Assembly: GCF_001617365.1 (NCBI RefSeq)
Contig: NZ_LVJR01000011.1
Location: 1-64,000, forward strand
DNA length: 64,000 nt
Origin: Rhodanobacter sp. FW104-R8
GTDB lineage: Bacteria; Pseudomonadota; Gammaproteobacteria; Xanthomonadales; Rhodanobacteraceae
Direction of reading: 5' to 3'
Position numbers and translations under genes: made by a program
Notes under the pieces: model-generated
Databases searched by the model: none
What the model was told of the DNA's origin: nothing
The model's input: only the letters and a program-made list of their open reading frames with translations
In this document: piece by piece, positions 1-8,365 of the stretch
Layout: each line of letters opens with the position of its first letter
How positions within the stretch are numbered: position 1 is the stretch's first letter

Positions 1-574
1 GTGGCGGCGCGGCCGAGGCGGTGCCTGCCGCCGTAGGCGCGGGCGTCGCCGCCACGGCCGAACCGGCACTTGCGGCCGGCATCACGGGCGCGGCGATCGG
101 CACTCCCGCCTGCACCTGGTTCAATTTCGCGGTGAGTACCGGCACCAGGGTCGCCTGCACCTGTGCCGAGGGCTTTTCACGCAGCACCGATTGCGCCAGC
201 CGGTACGCCTTGTCCACTTCGCCGATCGCGCGATAGCCGTCCGATACCTGCGCCTGCAGCTGCGGATTGCCGGTCGCGCGTCGCTCCAGGTCAGCCAGCA
301 CCCGCTGCGCCTGCTGCTTCTGCGCCGGGTCGGCAGGGGCCTGCGGCTGCGCGCGGATGCGGTCCAGCTCGACCGTGTCCTGGCTGAACTTCACCGCCTG
401 GATGCCGGGAAAACCCATCAGCACGATCGCGAACACGATCAGCCCCATCGCCATCTTGAAATCGCGCCGCTGCACGATCATCACCGTGATCGCCGCCAGC
501 GCGAACACGAACAGCACGAAGCCGCAGACCAGCATCAGCTTCTCGTAGCCGTAGAGGCCATCGAAGATGTTCAT
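1..574 (-). CDS. Partial two-helix membrane protein at the eCIS end
   Basis: This reading frame is open from an ATG at 574 to the left edge, so the C-terminus is missing; 191 residues are visible. The protein begins MNIFDGLYGYEK, followed by a hydrophobic helix at about residues 13-33, a short basic loop (QRRDFK) and a second helix at about 42-60. After that comes a Gln/Ala-rich, probably soluble region with a TPR-like look (residues 75-150) and an Ala/Pro linker running off the edge. It starts 13 bp after the stop of the DUF4157 gene on the same strand and is probably in the same transcript. I do not recognise the family. A membrane anchor used during eCIS assembly or release is possible but is only a guess from position. 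Confidence 0.7.
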   Translation of the reverse strand, partial: MNIFDGLYGYEKLMLVCGFVLFVFALAAITVMIVQRRDFKMAMGLIVFAIVLMGFPGIQAVKFSQDTVELDRIRAQPQAPADPAQKQQAQRVLADLERRATGNPQLQAQVSDGYRAIGEVDKAYRLAQSVLREKPSAQVQATLVPVLTAKLNQVQAGVPIAAPVMPAASAGSAVAATPAPTAAGTASAAPP

Positions 575-587
575 GGCAAGGTATCCA

Positions 588-2435
588 TCAATGCTTCCCC
601 GGAGTGTCGAAATTGAACGGCCCCGGGGTCTTTATGCCGAACGATTTCTGGGCCGCCTCCAGAACCTCCGTGCTGCATTCGACGGCGCCGGGTTCGTCGT
701 GCGCCGGAACACCGGGCTGGCGTTCGCGCACGACCCGCGTGCGCTCCAGCACGATGGCCGCACGGCGCATCAGCTCGTACGCCTGTTCGCGTTGCCTGCC
801 GAAAGACTGGCGTTCGAACTTCGTGCGCTCCGCCGGGTCGGCCGGCGCCAACGGGTCGGGCGTGCCGGTCTTGCCGAGGAACTCATCCACGGCCCCGTGC
901 TCCATGGCTGGCCCCTTCGGCTCGGGCTCCTGCTTGCCCTGTTCGGGCGGCAGTTCGCTTTCGCCGCTTTGCGCCGCGCCCGACAAGTCGCAGCCGGCGC
1001 ACACCTTCGGGTCCGCCAGCCAATCGTGTGCCGCCTGCGCCCGCTCGACGGCCAGCGCCACGTTGCCCTCGAACTGCGGCGCGTGTTCGGTGCCGCGCGG
1101 CCCCTCGGGCGAGGTATAGCCCTTGATGGAGGTGACCCGGTAACCCTGTTCGTTCAACGCCTGGATGTCGGTCGGCAGCCGGAAATCCTTGCGCACCTCG
1201 TGCCTGGCGTGCCGGAAGAACACGTAGCGGGTCTGGACATCCGTCTGTTTCTGCTCCGGCACTTCCGGTACCGCCGGCACGTGGTTGATCTTCTCGCAGT
1301 TGAAGGTCAGCTTCTGCTTGCCTTTCTTGTGGCAGTCGACGTCCTTGGATGCCGCACCGCCACCGATGTCGATGGTGAACATGCACGACCCCGCCCGCGG
1401 GTCGCAATTCACGCCGCTCTTCACAGTCACGTCCTTGGTCTGCACCTCCACCGACCCACCGGCGCCGGCAAGGCCCTTCTCGTCCAGCTTGACCGACGGT
1501 ACGAGCGACACCGTGAAGCTCGATCCCTGGATGAAGGTGATCTTCAGCTCGGGATTGATGGCAACGCCCTTCAGCGCATCGGAGCCCGCCACCATGTTGG
1601 CGACCACCGAGCCGAGCGCCTGCGGAAGGTCCACGCCCGGCTGCAGGTTCACCTGGATGTTGCCCTTGCACAGGGAGATGTCCAGCCAGATTTCCTTGAG
1701 ACTGGCGCCGGGCGTGACCGAGCCGTGGAAGCCAGGCACGTTCGGCCCGTCGGTGGCCGTCATCGTCACCCGGTAGTCGGAGCCGTCCGGGCAATGCACC
1801 TTGCGCACGTCCGGGCTCTCCCCTGCGCTGGCGGCGCAGCCGCGCATCTGTCGGCGCATCAAACCGCCACCGCCGGGCGAAACTGAGACCCGCTCGCCCC
1901 GCATCACCGCATCGGCGGCGCGGTCGGCGGCGATTTCAGAAGCGTCGTCAGGCCGGCCGATCGCCAGCGATGCATGCAGGCCGCCGGCGCCGGGATCCTG
2001 CAGCGTGTGCGCCAGTTCGTGGGCGAGCAGGCGGCGGCCCGCCGGCGTGCCTGGCGCGTACTGGTGGGCCTCGAACACGACATGGCTGCCGACGGCGTAG
2101 GCCAGCGCGCCCACCGCGCGCGCTGATTCGGCGGCGCGGCCATCGTCGTGCACGCGCACACGGCTGAAGTCGCTGCCGAAGCGCGATCCCATCCAGCCCT
2201 GGGTGGCGAGGTCGAGCGGCCGGCCGGGGGAGGCGATCACGTCGTGCACGAGCGGGGGAGCGAGCATGGACGGGCTTCCACCGGCTCCGCTGCGCTGCAG
2301 TCGCTTGCTCGCGCAATCCCGGCACTCGCCGCCGTTCGGCGTATGCGTGCCGCAGGCGCATTTGCGGCGCAGGCTCGTCGCCGAGAGGGTTGCATTCGGC
2401 GGCTGCATGCGGACGAGGGGGCTATTCGTGCTCAT
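588..2435 (-). CDS. DUF4157 (eCIS core) protein with HExxH and OmpA-like C-terminal part
   Basis: Probable eCIS-associated cargo or assembly factor of 615 aa. Near the N-terminus is a Cys cluster, KCACG-x7-GGEC-x2-C (residues 25-41), that typically precedes DUF4157. DUF4157 itself follows at about 80-165, with the signature GSRFGSDFSRVRVH and a zincin-type motif HELAH at 139-143. A Gly/Val-rich middle region follows. Around residue 430-500 there is a stretch resembling an OmpA-type peptidoglycan-binding domain (GYTSPEGP, then ALAVERAQAAHDWL). The ATG at 2435 overlaps the end of the upstream gene by 14 bp; the open frame extends further upstream but with non-coding character. DUF4157 is known to be enriched in eCIS loci; whether this HExxH is active or structural cannot be told from sequence. 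Confidence 0.85.
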   Translation of the reverse strand: MSTNSPLVRMQPPNATLSATSLRRKCACGTHTPNGGECRDCASKRLQRSGAGGSPSMLAPPLVHDVIASPGRPLDLATQGWMGSRFGSDFSRVRVHDDGRAAESARAVGALAYAVGSHVVFEAHQYAPGTPAGRRLLAHELAHTLQDPGAGGLHASLAIGRPDDASEIAADRAADAVMRGERVSVSPGGGGLMRRQMRGCAASAGESPDVRKVHCPDGSDYRVTMTATDGPNVPGFHGSVTPGASLKEIWLDISLCKGNIQVNLQPGVDLPQALGSVVANMVAGSDALKGVAINPELKITFIQGSSFTVSLVPSVKLDEKGLAGAGGSVEVQTKDVTVKSGVNCDPRAGSCMFTIDIGGGAASKDVDCHKKGKQKLTFNCEKINHVPAVPEVPEQKQTDVQTRYVFFRHARHEVRKDFRLPTDIQALNEQGYRVTSIKGYTSPEGPRGTEHAPQFEGNVALAVERAQAAHDWLADPKVCAGCDLSGAAQSGESELPPEQGKQEPEPKGPAMEHGAVDEFLGKTGTPDPLAPADPAERTKFERQSFGRQREQAYELMRRAAIVLERTRVVRERQPGVPAHDEPGAVECSTEVLEAAQKSFGIKTPGPFNFDTPGKH

Positions 2436-2982
2436 GGTGCCCTCTCCCCATATCCACCCGCTCGAAAAAAAGCACCCGCCGGTTGGCATCCTGACGCTCG
2501 ATGGCGAACACCATCGACGGATCAGGACCGAGCAAATCGACCAGTCCCTGCAGCGCGCTGCAGTTTGCACGTATCGACACCGTGGCCGTGTACAGCGCTG
2601 CGGCGGGATCGCCTTTCAACAGTGGCGGCACCAGATCGGCCATCTCCGGCGCATTGCCGCGCAGAAACTCGACATAAGCCTGCGCCGTCTGCAGGCGCGG
2701 CCCCCGAAACGCTTCGCCCGACAGCGGCGCGCGCCAGATGTCCTGACGCGGATGCAATACGCACCGGCCGTCTATCGCGGTCCACGCGTACTCGGGCACG
2801 ACCGCGACAAGGGAATCCAATAACGCTTCCGGCGTTGTGTACGACGACGCCTGCCAGTCATGGGGCGCGGCTCCGTTTTCGATGAGGCACAACGCCACGT
2901 GGTGTTGCCCGCGCAGATACGCGGCGGCCTGCCTTGGGGTGAAGGCGGACGGGCCATCGGATCGAGGTGGGGGCGTGTTCAT
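2422..2982 (-). CDS. eCIS-locus hypothetical protein (186 aa)
   Basis: I do not recognise this family. The protein is soluble, 186 aa, without a signal peptide or membrane segment. It lies between the two DUF4157-type genes, 9 bp after the first and overlapping the start of the second by 14 bp, so translation is probably coupled. Features are an acidic C-terminal half with several Trp/Tyr residues and a histidine-rich tail (RGHHEHE). Placement between two cargo-like genes suggests a chaperone or partner for one of them; this is inference from context only. Confidence 0.75.
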   Translation of the reverse strand: MNTPPPRSDGPSAFTPRQAAAYLRGQHHVALCLIENGAAPHDWQASSYTTPEALLDSLVAVVPEYAWTAIDGRCVLHPRQDIWRAPLSGEAFRGPRLQTAQAYVEFLRGNAPEMADLVPPLLKGDPAAALYTATVSIRANCSALQGLVDLLGPDPSMVFAIERQDANRRVLFFERVDMGRGHHEHE

Positions 2983-2991
2983 GGCGTTCCC

Positions 2992-3909
2992 TCAGGTACG
3001 CGTAACCGTGCCCGAGCAACTGCTGCCCGACCTGGTGATGACAAAGCGGATCGCCCGCGTCTCGGCCAGCGCGCCACCAACGAACAGCTTCTGCGTATAG
3101 GTTTCGGTGCACCCGGTCGCACCGAAGGCAGTGGCCGGCCCGCACAGCGCGTAAGTGTCGTGGCAGTTGCGGATGATGCCGTGGCCGGGCAGTAGCGGCG
3201 GATGCTCCTCGATCGGACAGCCCGCACCGGTGGTCACGCCACCGGGGCCGCAGCCGTTGTCGGTGGTTACCGATTCGGTGACACGCAAGCCGTTGAGCGT
3301 GGGCGGGCAACCGCTCCCGGTCGCGGTCACGCCGGTTACGTCGTACTCGATCTGCGCACCGCAGCTCGCGCCACAACCGGTGTTCCTGACGTTCTCGTAG
3401 TCGATCGCGAAGCTGCAGCCGCCCGAGCCGGAACCGGAGCGCACCGGACCCGTGACGCCAGGCGGTGGTGGAATGATCTGTGCCGTGCGCATGATGCCGC
3501 CTGCGCCTGCGCCTTCGTTCTCCTTCGTCCGCTCGCCTGCCTGCTGCAGCGCGCCCAGGCGGGCGGGCGCGTTATGGCGCACCGTGCGCACGTCGATATC
3601 CATCTCCCTGCCGCCGTCGTTTGCTCTCGCCATGGGCACGTTGGCGCCATTGACGCGGATGCGCGAGAAATCCTCGCCGAAGCGCGAGCGCATCAGTGAA
3701 GCGGTCAGTGGATCGGCAGTCCGCAGCGCGGCGGGTGGATTCGACGTTTGCGCCGAACGCCGCAGACCCGCGTGTTTCTTCTTGCAGGACTCGCATTCAC
3801 CACCGCCGGGCACATGCGCGCCACACGCGCACTTGCGGCGAAGCACGCCGGCTGGCGTCGCTTGACCAGCGGGTGACTTGCGTTCCGCAGTGGCGCTGCG
3901 CTCAGCCAT
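2992..3909 (-). CDS. Truncated DUF4157-type eCIS cargo candidate lacking HExxH
   Basis: A 305-aa protein that shares with its neighbour the N-terminal Cys cluster (RRKCACG, GGECESCKKK) and the start of DUF4157 (MRSRFGEDFSRIRVNGA at about residues 72-88). The rest of the DUF4157 helices, including the HExxH motif, is absent. After a short Glu/Lys linker and a Pro-rich segment comes an unrelated Cys-rich, Gly/Thr-rich C-terminal half of about 150 residues with ten or more cysteines, which looks like a disulfide-stabilised beta domain. The ATG at 3909 overlaps the upstream stop (ATGGCTGA). A plausible reading is a cargo protein in which the eCIS-targeting head is kept and the payload is new; the payload activity is unknown. 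Confidence 0.75.
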   Translation of the reverse strand: MAERSATAERKSPAGQATPAGVLRRKCACGAHVPGGGECESCKKKHAGLRRSAQTSNPPAALRTADPLTASLMRSRFGEDFSRIRVNGANVPMARANDGGREMDIDVRTVRHNAPARLGALQQAGERTKENEGAGAGGIMRTAQIIPPPPGVTGPVRSGSGSGGCSFAIDYENVRNTGCGASCGAQIEYDVTGVTATGSGCPPTLNGLRVTESVTTDNGCGPGGVTTGAGCPIEEHPPLLPGHGIIRNCHDTYALCGPATAFGATGCTETYTQKLFVGGALAETRAIRFVITRSGSSCSGTVTRT

Positions 3910-4195
3910 GCCGCAATGCTCCCCCGTGGTGCATGGTGGTGTTGAGGCCGAGGCTCTGCCGCACGGCCGAAGCGACGCGGGCGCCAAACGGCTCGTGCAG
4001 CCGCACGGCCGCTGGCAACGTCATCGGCGGCAGCGCGGCTACCGTGCCGAGGCTATGCAGCGTGTCGATGGCGCCGGCTTGTGCCAGCTGTTGCCCCAGT
4101 TCGCGCTCGAGCGTCGCGCGCACATCGGTGGCGCGTTCGCCACCGAGCAGCGCCGCGTCGATCACCAGCCGTTCGATGTGCAGCTCGATGCTCAC
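3902..4195 (-). CDS. Small eCIS-associated protein (97 aa)
   Basis: A 97-aa soluble protein starting MSIELHIERLVIDAALL. The start codon is GTG at 4195, overlapping the stop of the ATPase gene as GTGA; no better start is available, and the tight overlap supports it. It ends inside the start of the next gene. The alternating LHIERLVID opening is similar to small linker proteins seen next to the ATPase in other eCIS loci, as far as I recall, but I cannot assign a function. It has no Cys and no membrane segment. Confidence 0.7.
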   Translation of the reverse strand: MSIELHIERLVIDAALLGGERATDVRATLERELGQQLAQAGAIDTLHSLGTVAALPPMTLPAAVRLHEPFGARVASAVRQSLGLNTTMHHGGALRHG

Positions 4196-6366
4196 GAGTG
4201 GCCTCCGGCGCTTGCCAGCCAGCGGAAATCCGCTTCGTTGACCGGCTTGTCGAGCTTGCGGTACTCGCCGCGCACGGCATCGAGCAGTAACGGCATGCCG
4301 ATTTGCACGCCAGCCTGGGCGGCCATGAAGGCGGCGTTGAGCGCGATGCCCTGGATGCTGCCGCCGGTGAGCGCGAAGCGCGCCAGCCGCTCCAGGTCCA
4401 GCGCGCCTACCGCGGCCTGCGGGGGAAACACCGAGGCCCAGATCGCGCGGCGCTCGGCCACGCCGGGGAACGGGAAGTTGATGACGAAGCGCAGCCGGCG
4501 CAGGAAGGCGCCGTCCAGCGCGCCCTTCATGTTGGTGGCCAGGATCGCCACCCCGCGGAACGATTCCAGCCGCTGCAGCAGGTAGTTCACCTCGATATTG
4601 GCGTAGCGGTCGTGGCTGTCCTTCACTTCGCTGCGCTTGCCGAACAGCGCGTCGGCCTCGTCGAAGAACAGGATCGCGCCGCCGCCCTCGGCCGCGTCGA
4701 ACAGCTTGCGCAGGTTCTTTTCCGTCTCGCCGATGTACTTGCTGACCACCGCCGACAGGTCGATGCGGTACAGCGACAGGCCCAACTCGCGCGCCAGCAC
4801 TTCGGCCGCCATGGTCTTGCCGGTGCCGCTCTCGCCGGTGAACAGCGCGCTGATCGACAGGCCGCGGTTCATGCGCGCGCGGAAGCCCCAGTCGTCGTAG
4901 ACGGTGCTGCGCTGGGCGACCTGGTCGGCGATCTGGCGCAGCAGGGCCTTTTCGCTGTCGGGAAGCTTCAGGTCATCCCACCCCGCCTTCGGCTCGATGC
5001 GCTGGGCGAGCTGGTCCAGTGCCGGTCGCGTATGCGCCAGCGCACCCTGCCACAGCGTCTGCGCCAGCGCTTCGGGCTTGTCCGCGACCGCCGCCAGCGC
5101 GACATGCGCGATCTGCTCGATGCGGTTGAGGTTGAAATCGAAGTGGCCGGCCAGTTGCTGCGGCTGGGCGCCCGCGGCGGCGCCGAGCAGGCGCTGCCAC
5201 AGCGTGCGCTGCTCGACCGCGGTGGGCTTGGCCACATCGATGCTGAGCGCGCGCGTCGTGGCGCCTGCCCACGGCTCACGCGCGTCGACGAAGCTGAGCC
5301 CGCCGGCGCGTGCGAGGAAGCGCTTGACCAGCGCCGCGGCAGCGTCGCCGCGCTCGACCTCGGCCGCATCGAGGTACAGCGCCAGCGGCAGCAGCTGGCT
5401 TTCGCGCTGCCACAACCGCAGCAGGGTTTCCTGCTCGCCCACCGCGGCGGGCAGCAGCTCGGCCGACAGCCGGTACGCCTGCGCGCCGAATGCGGCGGCA
5501 ATCGTTTGCGCCACGGCCTGCTTGCTCACACCGTCGCTGCCGAGCAATTGCACCGCCGGCATCGGCTCGCCCGGCGGCACGTGGCGCAGGTTGTCCAGCA
5601 GCTGCTCGGCGAGTGCCTGCTGCGAGGGCGGCAGCGTCGCCGGCGGCAACGCGGTGAGCAGCGGCGTGAGGCGGTCGTCGAGGTAGTTCAGGCCCTTGAC
5701 GAAGTTGACCACGCGCTCGTCCGCGCCCAGTGCCGCGCCGATCAGCGGCTGCGCGCCGGGTTGGTGGATCTCCAGCAGGCGCCAGTAGCGCAGCGGGCGC
5801 TCGGGCGACAGCGCGTCCCAGCTCGGCGCATCCAGCACCGCGAACGCCAGCGCGTAGGTGGGATACGGCTTGCCCGGATCGTGCTGGGCCTGCGCGCAGA
5901 GCGCGGGGAAGCGGGTGTCCAGTTCCATGCCGATGCACAGCAGCAGCAGGTCGCGCTCGAACGCAGTGAGGCCGAGCCGGCTGGCGAGAATTGCCAGCGC
6001 GGGTGTGTTCCCGTGGCCGGCCGTGGGGTCGACCGGCGGGCCCGTGTCGGCCGCGGCGCTGCCTTCCGGCGCCACGGCGACGATCGGCCGCGGCGCGGGC
6101 GGCTCGATGGCGTCCAGTTCCGCCGCGCTCAGCGGTGCATGCCCGTGCGTGCCGCCGAACATCCGCGCGAGCCAGGAAGGTTTCGGCGCGGCCGGCGCGT
6201 TCACCGCCGGCGCCGCTTCCATCAGGGCGGTGGCCAGCGGTGCAGGCGACGGCGCGGCGGCTTCGTCGTGGCGCTGCGCCCCGCGCTGCAGGCGTGCGCG
6301 CAGCTCGGCCAGCGCCGCGGCGAGGTAACGATCGTTCGCTTCCAGCCATTGCGCGTAGTCGTTCAT
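4192..6366 (-). CDS. eCIS AAA+ ATPase
   Basis: A 724-aa ATPase of the type conserved in contractile injection system loci (Pvc15/Afp15-like role). The C-terminal third is a classic AAA+ module: Walker A GESGTGKT at residues 511-518, Walker B with FFDEADALFG at about 563-572, then an arginine-rich sensor region (FLRRLRFVINFPFPG). The N-terminal 450 residues are a family-specific Ala/Leu-rich extension with a degenerate second nucleotide-binding look. The true start is the ATG at 6366 (MNDYAQWLEAND), which overlaps the preceding stop by 4 bp (ATGA); the frame stays open for another 1.8 kb upstream only because of GC bias. In related systems this ATPase is needed for particle assembly or cargo loading, in the cytoplasm. 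Confidence 0.9.
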   Translation of the reverse strand: MNDYAQWLEANDRYLAAALAELRARLQRGAQRHDEAAAPSPAPLATALMEAAPAVNAPAAPKPSWLARMFGGTHGHAPLSAAELDAIEPPAPRPIVAVAPEGSAAADTGPPVDPTAGHGNTPALAILASRLGLTAFERDLLLLCIGMELDTRFPALCAQAQHDPGKPYPTYALAFAVLDAPSWDALSPERPLRYWRLLEIHQPGAQPLIGAALGADERVVNFVKGLNYLDDRLTPLLTALPPATLPPSQQALAEQLLDNLRHVPPGEPMPAVQLLGSDGVSKQAVAQTIAAAFGAQAYRLSAELLPAAVGEQETLLRLWQRESQLLPLALYLDAAEVERGDAAAALVKRFLARAGGLSFVDAREPWAGATTRALSIDVAKPTAVEQRTLWQRLLGAAAGAQPQQLAGHFDFNLNRIEQIAHVALAAVADKPEALAQTLWQGALAHTRPALDQLAQRIEPKAGWDDLKLPDSEKALLRQIADQVAQRSTVYDDWGFRARMNRGLSISALFTGESGTGKTMAAEVLARELGLSLYRIDLSAVVSKYIGETEKNLRKLFDAAEGGGAILFFDEADALFGKRSEVKDSHDRYANIEVNYLLQRLESFRGVAILATNMKGALDGAFLRRLRFVINFPFPGVAERRAIWASVFPPQAAVGALDLERLARFALTGGSIQGIALNAAFMAAQAGVQIGMPLLLDAVRGEYRKLDKPVNEADFRWLASAGGHS

Positions 6367-7604
6367 GTCACCGCGACCTGCTGGTTGGCGGCGAACGCGG
6401 GCACGCTGCCGCTGAAGTCGACCGGGATGCTGTCGGCGCCATCGACGCGCAGGCGCACCACATACGTACCCGCCGCCACGCCCGGCACGTGGAATACCAG
6501 TGCGCTCGGCTGATGCTGATCGGCCGGATTGCCGATGCTCTGCGGCACCAGCAGGCGATCGCCGAACAACAGGAACACCCGCTGCCCGTGGCGGATGCGC
6601 GGCATGCAGGTGAGGTTCAAGGTGAGGTCGCCGGCCGGCGCGGCGAGCGGACTCAGCGTGATGACCGGCGCCAGCGCCAGCGGCAGTTCGTTGCTGAGCA
6701 GCGGCGGCAGTCCCGGTGGCTGCACCTGCAGGGCCACGGTATAGATGCCCGGTGCCCAGCGCGACGCGGCATCGGCATCCTCGGCCGTGTTCGCCAGGTG
6801 CACGCGCAAGCTGGCGTCGTCGCCCGCCAGCGGTGCGATCTCGACCGGCGCGTCGAGGCGCAGGCTGCTGAAGCGGGCCAATGCGTGATTGGTGGTGAGC
6901 TGGCGCCCGCCCAGCACGAGATCCTCGCCCAGCCGCACGGCTGCCTGCGCGCGCGGATAGCTCAACGTGTCCAGTGCCGCCGCGGCAGACGCCGTGGCGA
7001 TCACGCCGCGATCCTGCGGGCCACGCCGCAGCACCGGCAACGGCGCGCGCACCGCGGCCTGGCTGTCGATCAGCACCACCGCCGCCTCGTAGACGGCCGA
7101 CGTGCGGTAGTTGGTCTGGAAGGCCGTCCACAATTTGGACAACTCGTCGACGCCCTGCGGCAGCGGCGTGATGCGCACGCGCTCGAACTGGCCGGCGAGG
7201 TCGTTGCCCGGCAGCGCGTTGCGGATGTCGTTGCCGTCGAGCACGCCGCGGTCGTGCAGCGTGCTCATCGCCGCGGCCAGCACGCGATGGCTGATGGCGT
7301 CGTTGTCGTTCTCGCCGCGGCCCCACGCGGTAATCACGTAGTGCAGGTTCAGCGCCAGCGACGGCGGCGCACTCTCGCCGGCATGCACCTGGCCGGGCAT
7401 GTCGAGGTTGCGCCAGGCGGCGTTCGCCACCACCTGGTACAGGAACAGGTTGAGCTGCGCCTTGCTGACGCCCTTGCGCGCCACGTCCGGCGGCTGCAGG
7501 GTCACCTCCAAGTCGCTCAGCTCGGCATCCAGCACGGGCATCTGCGCCAGCAGCAGGTTGCGCAGCGTGCGCGTGGTCGCGGCGATGGCCAGCACGTTGC
7601 TCAT
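6363..7604 (-). CDS. DUF4255 / Pvc16-type tail terminator protein
   Basis: A 413-aa protein with an N-terminal DUF4255 (Pvc16_N) domain, residues about 5-195: MSNVLAIAATTRTLRNLLL, LFLYQVVANAAWRN, and LALNLHYVITAWG are typical. The C-terminal part contains Ig-like beta segments (LVFHVPGVAAGTYVVRLRVDG). In PVC and Afp particles this protein caps the distal end of sheath and tube. The gene overlaps both neighbours by 4 bp (ATGA), placing it firmly in the structural operon between the proline-rich small protein and the ATPase. Confidence 0.88.
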   Translation of the reverse strand: MSNVLAIAATTRTLRNLLLAQMPVLDAELSDLEVTLQPPDVARKGVSKAQLNLFLYQVVANAAWRNLDMPGQVHAGESAPPSLALNLHYVITAWGRGENDNDAISHRVLAAAMSTLHDRGVLDGNDIRNALPGNDLAGQFERVRITPLPQGVDELSKLWTAFQTNYRTSAVYEAAVVLIDSQAAVRAPLPVLRRGPQDRGVIATASAAAALDTLSYPRAQAAVRLGEDLVLGGRQLTTNHALARFSSLRLDAPVEIAPLAGDDASLRVHLANTAEDADAASRWAPGIYTVALQVQPPGLPPLLSNELPLALAPVITLSPLAAPAGDLTLNLTCMPRIRHGQRVFLLFGDRLLVPQSIGNPADQHQPSALVFHVPGVAAGTYVVRLRVDGADSIPVDFSGSVPAFAANQQVAVT

Positions 7605-8365
7605 GGCGAGGCCTTGCCGCCGCGCTGGCGCAGGTAGTCGTCGAGGCTGCCTGGCTGCGGGCCGTCGCGGCGTCGCGGCGGCGCGCTGGCCGGCGGCGCA
7701 GCACGTACTTCGAGGCGGCCGATGCTGACGTGCACGGCCGGCTCGCTCGCCGCTGCGCCGCCATGGCCGGCTTGCGCCGCGCCGGCGCGCGGTGCGGCGG
7801 CGCCATCGCGCCGCGCGGATGCGGTCGCGGCACGCGGCGCGGCAAACACCGGCGCGTGCGGAGGCAGCAGGACGCCGCTTGGCGGCGACGGCGGCGCCGT
7901 CTCGAGCCGGGCCGGGGCGATGCGCGTCCGCCGCGGCGGCACCGGCGGCGGCGCGACTTCTGCCGGATGCGCCGAGACGGACCGCGGCGTCCCGACGCGT
8001 TCGGTGAGGGGCGACGAAGCCTGCGTCGCGGCGCCCGGCATCGGCGACGGCGGCGATATTGTGCTACGCGGTGCATCCGCGACGGCGGGTGCCGGCGCGG
8101 ATGCCGCGAGGCGCTCGTGCGGCGCGCTGCGCGAGGCATCCGGCTCGATCCGCGAAGCGGCATTCGGCAAGCGCGCCGGCGCTTCGGGCGGTGCCGCTTC
8201 GGTCGCAGGCGGCCCCTCGCGACGACGTGACGGCATCTCGCCAGCGTCGGTGGGCGGCATGAGCGGCGCGCGCCGCAGCGGCTCGAACAGCGACGGCAGC
8301 CGCGGCGCCAGCGCCGTCTCGCTGCCGATCGCCCTTGCCGCCAGCCGGTCGAGGAAGTCGCTCAT
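7601..8365 (-). CDS. Proline/alanine-rich eCIS linker protein
   Basis: A 254-aa low-complexity protein. A short conserved head (MSDFLDRLAARAIG, followed by a Pro-rich PSLFEPL segment) is joined by about 170 residues of Pro/Ala/Arg-rich disordered sequence to a conserved tail containing VHVSIGRLEVRA and a final SLDDYLRQRGG. Head and tail motifs of this kind recur in small proteins encoded between baseplate and Pvc16-type genes in eCIS and phage-tail-like clusters. It overlaps both neighbours by 4 bp. The function is unknown; a flexible assembly scaffold is plausible. Confidence 0.78.
   Translation of the reverse strand: MSDFLDRLAARAIGSETALAPRLPSLFEPLRRAPLMPPTDAGEMPSRRREGPPATEAAPPEAPARLPNAASRIEPDASRSAPHERLAASAPAPAVADAPRSTISPPSPMPGAATQASSPLTERVGTPRSVSAHPAEVAPPPVPPRRTRIAPARLETAPPSPPSGVLLPPHAPVFAAPRAATASARRDGAAAPRAGAAQAGHGGAAASEPAVHVSIGRLEVRAAPPASAPPRRRDGPQPGSLDDYLRQRGGKASP

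Noticed and set aside
567-1886. Long plus-strand frame over the DUF4157 gene
   Set aside because: His/Arg-rich composition typical of an antisense shadow in high-GC DNA; the minus-strand gene has recognised domains.
4192-8163. Open frame extending the ATPase to 1323 aa
   Set aside because: The part before 6366 is Arg/Ala/Pro-rich, lies over three other well-supported genes in another frame, and lacks a ribosome site. The ATPase starts at 6366.
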